Source: a virus. From it: a DNA stretch of 52,774 nt. This document shows, in pieces, positions 42,568 to 49,203 of this stretch. The stretch spans positions 1 through 52,774 of the IMG/VR virus record IMGVR_UViG_3300025679_000009. One strand, given 5' to 3'. Under the pieces are notes generated by a model. It ran no database searches. It was not told where the DNA came from and worked only from the letters and a program-made list of their open reading frames with translations. Positions within the stretch are counted from its first letter, which is position 1; each line of letters begins with the position of its first letter. The translations under genes were made by a program, and so were the position numbers.

Positions 42568-43475
42568 GGGGGATTGCGCTCATCCTGCTGCTGGCGCTTG
42601 GTGCCTGCCAGCCGAAGCCGGCGGTGCCGTCCGTCAAGGAAATCGGGCGTTTTGCAAACCCAGAGTGGCGTTCCGTCAACCGAACAGCGCATTTTGTCAA
42701 CCCGCGGCGCGCGGCGGCTGCGAGGATCCCGCTGCCGCGGGCGCGGCCGCGGATTGCGGCTGCGCCGGTCATGTCAGTTTCTGCGCCCGCCAAGGTGGTC
42801 GAAAAAATCGACACGCGGAAGCTCGCTAGACGGGTGCCCTTCGTTCCCGCCGGCGCCGCCAGATACGCGCCGCTGCTGGTGGCCCAGCAGCGCAGCGCCT
42901 GGCCGGCGGCGCCCGAGCCCTGGACGCTGGCCGGCCTGGTCGAGCAGGAGTCGTGCGTCTCGCTGCGCTCGAGGCGCTGCTGGAACCCGCGCGCCGAGCT
43001 GAAGACCTATCGCGAATACGGCTTCGGCTTCGGCCAGATCACGGTAGACTACAACAAAGACGGCTCCGAGCGCTTCAACAAGTTCAAGGAGCTCAAAAAC
43101 CAATACGCATCGTTGCGCGGCTGGCGCTGGGGCGCGCGCTACGATCCCGGCTACCAGCTCACGGCGGTCGTCGAGATGACGCACGGGCTGTGGCGGCGAG
43201 TGCCGGCGGCGCACGACACCGACGCGCATTGGGCCTTTGCGCTGTCGAGCTACAACGGCGGCCTCGGCAGCCTGCTGCGGGACCGCCGCCTGTGCGCCAA
43301 CTCAGCGGCTTGCGACGCGACGCGCTGGTTCGGCAATATCGAGACGCACTCGCTCAAATTGCGCGCGCCGCGCCCGGCCTATGGCGGGCAGAGCTGGTTT
43401 TCGATCAACCGCGGCTACGTGCGCAACGTGCTGACGGTGCGGCGCGCAAAATACGCACAGTTCTGGGGGGAATGA
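42564..43475 (+). CDS. Endolysin: lytic transglycosylase-like, with a lipobox
   Basis: 303 residues. N-terminal LILLLALGAC ends in a lipobox-like Cys15, so it may be a lipoprotein or signal-anchored enzyme. The catalytic part (about 115-290) has Glu129 in VEQESCVSL, GFGFGQIT, and SSYNGGLGSLLRDRR, typical of phage transglycosylases that cleave glycan strands. The first 100 residues after the signal are a basic Pro/Arg linker. Its stop overlaps the Rz start. The lipobox is unusual for endolysins. Confidence 0.8.
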   Translation: MRGIALILLLALGACQPKPAVPSVKEIGRFANPEWRSVNRTAHFVNPRRAAAARIPLPRARPRIAAAPVMSVSAPAKVVEKIDTRKLARRVPFVPAGAARYAPLLVAQQRSAWPAAPEPWTLAGLVEQESCVSLRSRRCWNPRAELKTYREYGFGFGQITVDYNKDGSERFNKFKELKNQYASLRGWRWGARYDPGYQLTAVVEMTHGLWRRVPAAHDTDAHWAFALSSYNGGLGSLLRDRRLCANSAACDATRWFGNIETHSLKLRAPRPAYGGQSWFSINRGYVRNVLTVRRAKYAQFWGE

Positions 43476-43987
43476 TGCTCGGTTTCCTCTGGCACGCGGT
43501 GACGGCCTGGGCCGGCATCGCGCTCGATTACGACTGGGCGGTGCTGATGATCGCCGCGGGCTTCTACCTCGCCGAATTCTTCGACCTGGCGGCAGCCAAT
43601 CCGTTGGCGTGGCTGCTGCGGCCGCTGCGCTATTTCGGCTACGCGCTGATCATGGCCGGCGCGGCCTACGGCTACGGCACCTGGCGCGAGGCACACGCGG
43701 TGAGCGACTGCATCTCGGCCGAACGGCTTTCCGCTGTGCAGAGCGAGCGCAACTCGCTGCAGCAGCAGGTCGATGGCTGGAAGAAGACGGCGGCTCTCAA
43801 CCAGGCGGCCGCGGAGCGGGCGAGCAAGGACAAGGAGAGGGCGGATGGGCTGCTGGCAAAATGGAAAGCGCAGGTCGGCAGGCTGTCGCAGGCGCGGCGC
43901 GCTGCTCGCGCTGCTACTGCCGACGATGACCGCCGGCTGTGCGAGCTTCTGCAAAATCGCGCCCCCGGCTGCCAGCTACGCCGCTAA
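43472..43987 (+). CDS. Rz-like inner-membrane spanin subunit
   Basis: 171 residues; the ATG overlaps the endolysin stop, with GGGGGGAA upstream. Hydrophobic N-terminus with possibly two segments (VLMIAAGFYLAEFFDL and YALIMAGAAYGYGTWR), then a coiled coil (AVQSERNSLQQQVDGWKKTA and following). This is the i-spanin layout. Its 3' third contains the Rz1 gene in another frame, the usual nested arrangement. Confidence 0.72.
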   Translation: MMLGFLWHAVTAWAGIALDYDWAVLMIAAGFYLAEFFDLAAANPLAWLLRPLRYFGYALIMAGAAYGYGTWREAHAVSDCISAERLSAVQSERNSLQQQVDGWKKTAALNQAAAERASKDKERADGLLAKWKAQVGRLSQARRAARAATADDDRRLCELLQNRAPGCQLRR

Positions 43988-44153
43988 CTGCAGGCAGCCG
44001 GAGCTCGCGTATCCGGCCGTGGTGAGACAGCAGGACCTCGGCGAGCGCTCGGGCGAGTGGGCGGCGGCGGCCAAGGTCGGCCACGATCGCATCGAGGCCG
44101 AAAACGGGTGCGTCGACGCGGTGGCGACGATGAGCGGGCAAGGGGAGAAGTGA
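43845..44153 (+). CDS. Rz1-like outer-membrane lipoprotein spanin, nested in Rz
   Basis: 102 residues from ATG 43845 with AGGAGAGG upstream, in the +1 frame relative to Rz, starting within it and running 166 bp past its end. Signal ALLALLLPTMTAGC ends in a lipobox Cys at about residue 32; the mature part has Cys and Pro-rich spots. With Rz it would span the periplasm and fuse the membranes in the last step of lysis. Confidence 0.75.
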   Translation: MGCWQNGKRRSAGCRRRGALLALLLPTMTAGCASFCKIAPPAASYAANCRQPELAYPAVVRQQDLGERSGEWAAAAKVGHDRIEAENGCVDAVATMSGQGEK

Positions 44154-44154
44154 C

Positions 44155-44445
44155 GTGTCGGAGATGAAGATCGGCCACGACAGCAAGGTCGGATCGTTAC
44201 TGCAGTCCTACTGGCCGGTGATGGTGGGCGGCGTCATGGTGGCCGTGGCCTGGGGTGCGAACACCGCGCAGATCGGCACCATAGCCGACGGCAACAAGGC
44301 CATCATCGCCAAGCTCGACAAGCTCTCCGATCAGCAGTCGATGTTTCAGGCGACGGTGGCCGCGGCGAAGGCGACCGAGGACTCGCTTGGCGGCTCGGTC
44401 GACGATCTGCGCAATCGCGTGGGTGCGCTCGAGGCGCGCCGCTAG
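44155..44445 (+). CDS. Small membrane protein at the end of the lysis cassette
   Basis: 96 residues from a GTG two bases after the Rz1 stop. One membrane helix at residues 18-36 (YWPVMVGGVMVAVAWGANT), then a coiled-coil tail ending DDLRNRVGALEARR. It could be a second holin or an antiholin, but that is not established. Its TAG stop shares CTAG with the stop of the convergent gene. Confidence 0.65.
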   Translation: MSEMKIGHDSKVGSLLQSYWPVMVGGVMVAVAWGANTAQIGTIADGNKAIIAKLDKLSDQQSMFQATVAAAKATEDSLGGSVDDLRNRVGALEARR

Positions 44446-44768
44446 ACATCAGCTTCGGCGGCCTCGGCCGCCGTCCGTGGTCCGGCCCTATCGGACATCT
44501 TGATGCCTCCCTGACTTGACGCCGCCGCTGGTCCCTCGGGGCCGGCGGCGGCCTTTTTCGCTTCGGGGAACGCGAGCTCGAGCTGCGGCGCGGCTTCCAC
44601 CGGCGCGAGGTGCGCGCACGGGATCTCGACAATGCCTTTGCAGCCGGCGACGCGCACGTGCACTACGGTCTGCAGCGGGTGCAGCTGCTCGAGCGGGCAG
44701 ACGGTGCAGGCCTGCTTGCCGCGGTGGGCGCCGCGCAGGATCCGGACGGGCGTCCGGAAGTTCGTCAG
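44442..44768 (-). CDS. Small protein with Cys-x2-Cys, possible CTG start
   Basis: 108 residues if it starts at CTG 44768, which would form a CTGA overlap with the upstream stop, matching the ATGA, GTGA and TTGA overlaps used throughout this operon. The first in-frame conventional start is GTG 44663 (73 residues), but it leaves out RTPVRILRGAHRGKQACTVC, which reads like real protein. Two cysteines (C-x2-C) lie near residue 20 and others at about 43 and 51. The function is unknown; the gene ends the right-hand operon. Confidence 0.5.
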   Translation of the reverse strand: MTNFRTPVRILRGAHRGKQACTVCPLEQLHPLQTVVHVRVAGCKGIVEIPCAHLAPVEAAPQLELAFPEAKKAAAGPEGPAAASSQGGIKMSDRAGPRTAAEAAEADV

Positions 44769-45157
44769 CTCGAGGCGCCGGCCGCCAGTCGGTCGCGGAG
44801 CGCAAAACCCATCAGCGGCCAGATCTGGCGGACGGCATCCTCGTACGCCAGCTTACGGCCGAGCTCGGCGTTGAAATTTTCTGGGGCGGCCGGAGCGCTC
44901 TTGCCGATGATGGTGAAGCCGTTCTTCATCACGAGGAGGCAGATCGAGAAGCACTTGAGGGATTCTACCACCTTGCGTGTTGGCGGCGAGCCATCTCGGC
45001 CATCGCCGGTGCTCCAGGCTCCCAGCGCGGTGAAGACGTGCTTGGGAGATAGGTCAAAGCGGGCCGCGATCGCCTCCTCGATGTCACTGAGCTTGACGCG
45101 CGGTGCGATGGCAACGGTCGCCGCTGCCGCATCGGATGCCTGGAGGCTCGACGTCAT
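44765..45157 (-). CDS. N4 gp49 / Sf6 gp66 family protein
   Basis: 130 residues from ATG 45157 with GAGGAA upstream. VKLSDIEEAIAARF, then CFSICLLVMKNGFTIIGKSA and PENFNAELGRKLAYEDAVRQ ... IWPLMGFALRDRL match the phage gp49/gp66 family (PF13876) along its full length. The family is common in early regions of podoviruses and temperate phages; its function is unknown. It follows the coiled-coil gene by 11 bases. Confidence 0.85.
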   Translation of the reverse strand: MTSSLQASDAAAATVAIAPRVKLSDIEEAIAARFDLSPKHVFTALGAWSTGDGRDGSPPTRKVVESLKCFSICLLVMKNGFTIIGKSAPAAPENFNAELGRKLAYEDAVRQIWPLMGFALRDRLAAGASS

Positions 45158-45168
45158 GGTGGCGTTCC

Positions 45169-45579
45169 TCAGTAGGTGACCCAGTGGCGAGGCCGCTTCG
45201 GCTCGCGGCCGCACGACGCGTCATGGTAGGCGGCGCCGAAGGTGTCCTGACAGCGGTTTGAGGCTATCGGACCGACGATGTGCGGCTGCTCGCGGTGCTT
45301 GCGCTTCGGCACGAGCTGCTGCTCGCCGCCCGGCTCGCCGACGGCGATGAGTTCCTCGCGCGTGTGATCGTCCTCCATCACGCGGTCGAGGTAGCCCCGC
45401 ATGCGGCTGTTCTCGCTCTCGGCCGCGGCGAGGCGCTCTTTGACCTCGTCCAGGTTGGCGCGCAACGCTCCGGCGCGATCGTCGGCACGCTTGCACTCCC
45501 TGCGGGAGGCTTCGAGATCGGACCGGAGTGCCGCGACCTCGGCTTCGAGCTGCTCGCGCGATTTGTGGGGCGGTTTCAA
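45169..45579 (-). CDS. Coiled-coil protein with basic tail
   Basis: 136 residues from TTG 45579, forming a TTGA overlap with the upstream stop; no ATG is available in this frame nearby. Residues 8-75 are a coiled coil (REQLEAEVAALRSDLEASRR and following); the rest is basic with two Cys. Function unknown. Confidence 0.6.
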   Translation of the reverse strand: MKPPHKSREQLEAEVAALRSDLEASRRECKRADDRAGALRANLDEVKERLAAAESENSRMRGYLDRVMEDDHTREELIAVGEPGGEQQLVPKRKHREQPHIVGPIASNRCQDTFGAAYHDASCGREPKRPRHWVTY

Positions 45580-45881
45580 GCGCCGGCCCCGAGCTTCTGC
45601 TCGAGCTGCTCGGTCTTCGCCGCCTGGCCCTTCTGGTAGGGCATCCACTCGGCGCAGCGCTTGCCTGGCTCGCGCGCCTGATCGGCCGCGAGCATCGTGA
45701 CGTTGCCCTCGGCGAAGACATGCCCGTCGCTGTCGGAGACCGTGAGATTGACGAGCGTCGGATCGAAGACATGGGCGATGGTTGCGGCGAGCGGCTTGCC
45801 CGTGTCGTGGTGCGCGCCGGCGAAGTGCTGGTCCGGCCAAAACAGGACGACTCGGCCGACGGTGGGCTCGATCGATGCCAT
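45576..45881 (-). CDS. Conserved-type phage protein with EWMPYQ motif
   Basis: 101 residues. Starts in a TGATG overlap with the upstream gene. PTVGRVVLFWP, LAATIAHVFDPTLVNLTVSD and CAEWMPYQKGQAAK form a pattern familiar from small phage proteins of unknown function. Probably a small beta-barrel. Confidence 0.7.
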   Translation of the reverse strand: MASIEPTVGRVVLFWPDQHFAGAHHDTGKPLAATIAHVFDPTLVNLTVSDSDGHVFAEGNVTMLAADQAREPGKRCAEWMPYQKGQAAKTEQLEQKLGAGA

Positions 45882-46261
45882 CAGAGCACCTTCACCGTCA
45901 CGCGGCCGCCGGAGGCCTTGCCCCACTGCGGCTCGATCTTGATCAGTCCCGAGCTGACGAGCTTCTTTCGCTCCGCCGGCTTCAGCACTTGCCAGGCTTC
46001 GGTGACAACCTGGGGTACGTCGCCCTTAAATTCGGCCGCGTGCGGGGGTGCGACGGCGATAAAGCCGCGCGCGCCGAAGTCCTCCTTGAAGCTCTCGCCG
46101 CTGTCCATCGCGGACAGCTTCAGGTCGGCATCGAGCTTCGCGATCTCGGCGTAGTCCTTACCGAGCCGGATCTCGATATCGAGCCGCTTCTCCGCCGTGG
46201 CGCGCCGCGCCTTCAGGATCTTCGGGTCGGGTTTGGCCTTACGGCTGGTGGCGGTGGCCAT
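45881..46261 (-). CDS. Hypothetical protein
   Basis: 126 residues with GGGAG upstream. Basic N-terminus (SRKAKPDPKILKARRATAEK), then helical, ending KASGGRVTVKV. A 7-bp inverted repeat (CTCCCGG ... CCGGGAG, 46268-46288) lies just upstream in the 61-base gap and may pair in the leader. No family recognised. Confidence 0.6.
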   Translation of the reverse strand: MATATSRKAKPDPKILKARRATAEKRLDIEIRLGKDYAEIAKLDADLKLSAMDSGESFKEDFGARGFIAVAPPHAAEFKGDVPQVVTEAWQVLKPAERKKLVSSGLIKIEPQWGKASGGRVTVKVL

Positions 46262-46322
46262 GCGGTGCTCCCGGTTCGGCGCCGGGAGAATTGCAGTACA
46301 GGGTTAAAAGTTCCTGACAGTC

Positions 46323-46592
46323 CTATGATGTCGCTGGTTTTTCGGCTCCACCGCGGGTCATCAGGTCCGGCAGATCGGGGAAATGTAGGCCGCACGGCGC
46401 CCGCATGTTGCCGTAGCGGGTGCAGCCGGCCTCGGCGGCCAGGTGCTTGCGCAGGTCGGGAAGGGCGATCTCCGGCCCGTACGCGGCCACCAGGCGCGCC
46501 TTGCTGACCTTGGCGCGGCGGCCGCAGGCATCGCACGCGACGTCGAGCTGCTCGGCCGGATACTCTGCGAGGGTGTAGGAGCCGTTGGGCAT
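46323..46592 (-). CDS. Small zinc-finger-like protein
   Basis: 89 residues with AGGG upstream. C-x2-C in VACDACGRRAKVSKARLVAA, and CTRYGNMRAPCG further on, suggests one zinc site. Six bases after the preceding stop. Likely nucleic-acid binding; unproven. Confidence 0.62.
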   Translation of the reverse strand: MPNGSYTLAEYPAEQLDVACDACGRRAKVSKARLVAAYGPEIALPDLRKHLAAEAGCTRYGNMRAPCGLHFPDLPDLMTRGGAEKPATS

Positions 46593-46598
46593 CGAGCC

Positions 46599-46802
46599 CT
46601 AATAGCTCATCCGCTGCTTGATGGTCAGCTCGTTCTCCTGCAGCCATTGCAGGGACTTCTTCGCCGCCTCGAGGCGCGCGACCTGGTAGTCCGCGATCGA
46701 CTGCCGCAGTTTTCCGCTCGAGACCAGGCGCTGGTAGACGCTCTGCCGCTGCTCGAGCTCGCGGTCGATCTCCTCAATTTGTTGGGCGAGCGAGATCTTC
46801 AT
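46599..46802 (-). CDS. Small coiled-coil protein
   Basis: 67 residues, ATGA overlap with the ASCH-like gene. Charged helix throughout (LAQQIEEIDRELEQRQSVYQ, then ADYQVARLEAAKKSLQWLQ). Could oligomerise or act as an adaptor; function unknown. Confidence 0.65.
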   Translation of the reverse strand: MKISLAQQIEEIDRELEQRQSVYQRLVSSGKLRQSIADYQVARLEAAKKSLQWLQENELTIKQRMSY

Positions 46803-47404
46803 TCTGGCAATCTGGGTTTGCCGGCGATCGGGACCATCTTGCCCGGGTAGGTGCCCGCCTCGAGGCATAGCACTCCGCCTGCGACATTGGCTGGAGCGCT
46901 TGCCTCGCCATCGTCCACGACGGCGACAACGATCGCTGTCTTCTGCGGCCAGTGCCAGAAGCCCTGGAAGCCGCGCGCGGGCACCGGCGCGTCGAAGGGC
47001 TGCAGATCGGTGAGGGGCCACGCCCAGTTGAAGTCGCCGCGATCGCTGTCGTGCGGCAGACCGGCGAAGATCGTGCCGGCATTACGTGGCTTGCCGAGCA
47101 CCGCGGTGCCGAGGCCGGCGGCGAGCGGCAGGCCTCGATACTTGTGCGCCGCGCGCACGCGCTCGAGCAGCTGCCGGGCGACGTCGACGACGAGGCCGGT
47201 CATGTCGTCGTCGGCGCCGAGCCGGCGCAGCAGGTCCTCGACCTCGGCCGGCTTGATTGGCCGCGCGCCGGCGTGGATCACGACACGCTCGCCGATCGCC
47301 GGCGCGTTGGCGTACTGCAGGAAGCTCTTCGGCCTGAACTCGAAGGGCTTGGCGCCGACCATGATCAGCGACGCCCACGGCTGCCAGATGGTGATCGCCT
47401 TCAT
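46799..47404 (-). CDS. ASCH-domain-like protein
   Basis: 201 residues, ATGA overlap with the ATPase gene. The start, AITIWQPWASLIMVGAKPFE, with a following FRPKS, fits the N-terminus of ASCH/PUA-like domains, which bind RNA and in one branch hydrolyse N4-acetylcytidine. RVVIHAGARPIKP continues the fold. A 60-residue insert follows before GNWAWPL-like strands (DFNWAWPLTDLQPFDAP). It might act on modified nucleosides or RNA; not proven. Confidence 0.7.
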   Translation of the reverse strand: MKAITIWQPWASLIMVGAKPFEFRPKSFLQYANAPAIGERVVIHAGARPIKPAEVEDLLRRLGADDDMTGLVVDVARQLLERVRAAHKYRGLPLAAGLGTAVLGKPRNAGTIFAGLPHDSDRGDFNWAWPLTDLQPFDAPVPARGFQGFWHWPQKTAIVVAVVDDGEASAPANVAGGVLCLEAGTYPGKMVPIAGKPRLPE

Positions 47405-49203
47405 GCTGCCAGCCTCTCGCTCTCCACGATCCAGTCCTGCAGCTGCACGAGGCCCTTCGAGGGATAGTCGACCAGGTCCATGCCCTTCAGTTCGGAGAGG
47501 CGGTCTTTGATGTTGCTGCCGTCCGGAGCCCAATTTAGGTGTTGCGCGAGGACGGCGCGCTCAACGGGACCGCGCGGGAAGGCGAGCAGCGCGTCGAACA
47601 GTGTGGTCTGCGGTCCCGTGAGCACCGCGCGGATCCCGTCAATGACGGAGCCGCTCATGTCGGGATCCGGCGCGATCGCCGCGCCCTCGTCGGTGAAGCT
47701 CACAAAGCCCTCGCGCGGATAAAACACGAGGCCTTTGCCCTTCAGCTCGGACAAGCGGTCCTTCAGGTTGCTGCCGGTCGGCTTCCAGCGGCAGATGGCC
47801 GCGACCTGCCGGCGGTTGGGTTGGTCGTTGCCCATGTTCTTCCACCAAGCCAGCGCGCGCAGGAGCGCGATCTGCGGGTTCGTCAGGACGCCGGTGATCT
47901 CGTCGGCGACGGCGATCGGGGTAGCCGGCTTGGCATAGGACGGTGTTTGGGGCACGACGCTTGGCATGGAGCGGGGCACAACAGCGGCCGGCGCCGGCTG
48001 ATACTCGATCGCGTCCTGCAGCTTCGGACGGGCCCGGGCGGATTGCTCCGCTGCGGTGAAAAACGCATCGAGCGGCCGCAGCTTCTCGCGCAGGTCCTTG
48101 AAGAACTGCAGCTGCGCGTCCTTGATCTGCTTCTCGGCCGCGGCCGAGAGCTTCTTGCGCGCCTGCTCGAAGCCGCGCTTCTCCGCTGCCTCGAGTGCGG
48201 GCTTGTCGGCGACCGGCTTGGCGGGGGCCTTGGCTGCCGCCGATTGCACCTGGCGCTCGAGCTTCGCCCGCTCTGCCTTTAGCCCGGCGATCTCGGCCCG
48301 CAATTTCTTCGGATCGTTTGCCTTCGCTTCCTCTTCGATCGCCGCGAGCTGGCCTTTGAGCGCACCGACGTCGACGGGTTTGAGCGCCGCCGTGCGCTTC
48401 TGCTTCTCGCCGCGCTTCGGTGTGCGCGAGGAATCGAACGTTTCCTTTTGCGGAAACTTCGCGGTGCCGAGCACGCCGCGGCCGGGCAGCCACACGACGC
48501 CCTGGCCGACTTCCATCGCCGGCAGGGCGTCCTTGATCTCGCGGCCCTGCGCCTTGTCCGCCTGGCCCTCGATCCAGCTGTCGAGCGCGTCGCGATCCTG
48601 CGATGACGTGAGTTTGAACGCGATCAGGCCGTCGACCTGGCTGAGCACGTTTTTGTTGAGCACGGCCGGGCGCTGCGAGATCAGCCACGGGATGAAGCCT
48701 TTGACGCGGCCGCGGCGGACGATGTTCTCCATGTGGCCGAGCAGCGTTTCGTCGCCGCCGGCGGGCTTCTGCGGCGCGAACAGATCGGCCTCGTCGACGA
48801 TCAGATGGAACGGCTCGCCGGTGGCCTTGCGATAGAGCGTGTCGAGGAAGGCCGTCATGAAGCGGCGCTCGGCGGATTTGGAGCCGAGCTCGCGCAGGTC
48901 GATGATGCAGCTCTCCGCCATCGTCGCCGCCGTCTCGCCGATCAGTGCGCCGGCGTGCTCGGTCAACGGCAAGTCGCCGCGCGGGCCGCCGAAGATGACG
49001 ACGTTGAACGGCGAGGCGTGCTTGCCGTCGGCGGTGAGGCGCAGGCCCCACCACACCCCAAGCGGATCGACGATGACGACGCGCGCCTTCTTGCTCAGGA
49101 GGCGCTCGACCGCGACGCCGGCGTTGTAGGTCTTGCCGCTTCCTGAGGTGCCTAGGAAGCCGAGACGATCGTCCAGCGCTGCACTCGGGATGGGGTGGCT
49201 CAC
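47401..49203 (-). CDS. HerA/FtsK-like P-loop ATPase with duplicated C-terminal winged helices
   Basis: 600 residues from a GTG that overlaps the upstream stop (GTGA). Walker A GTSGSGKT (18-25), Walker B LIVDEAD (134-140) and SQRP (176-179) place it in the HerA/DUF87 group, hexameric DNA-pumping ATPases. Residues about 285-400 are a long coiled coil. Two related winged-helix-like repeats follow at about 440-520 and 527-595, sharing GSN-x-KDRLSELKG and YP-x-x-G. It is in one operon with the repeat protein and an ASCH-like protein. No nuclease partner (NurA, Sir2) is seen beside it. Confidence 0.82.
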   Translation of the reverse strand: MSHPIPSAALDDRLGFLGTSGSGKTYNAGVAVERLLSKKARVVIVDPLGVWWGLRLTADGKHASPFNVVIFGGPRGDLPLTEHAGALIGETAATMAESCIIDLRELGSKSAERRFMTAFLDTLYRKATGEPFHLIVDEADLFAPQKPAGGDETLLGHMENIVRRGRVKGFIPWLISQRPAVLNKNVLSQVDGLIAFKLTSSQDRDALDSWIEGQADKAQGREIKDALPAMEVGQGVVWLPGRGVLGTAKFPQKETFDSSRTPKRGEKQKRTAALKPVDVGALKGQLAAIEEEAKANDPKKLRAEIAGLKAERAKLERQVQSAAAKAPAKPVADKPALEAAEKRGFEQARKKLSAAAEKQIKDAQLQFFKDLREKLRPLDAFFTAAEQSARARPKLQDAIEYQPAPAAVVPRSMPSVVPQTPSYAKPATPIAVADEITGVLTNPQIALLRALAWWKNMGNDQPNRRQVAAICRWKPTGSNLKDRLSELKGKGLVFYPREGFVSFTDEGAAIAPDPDMSGSVIDGIRAVLTGPQTTLFDALLAFPRGPVERAVLAQHLNWAPDGSNIKDRLSELKGMDLVDYPSKGLVQLQDWIVESERLAA

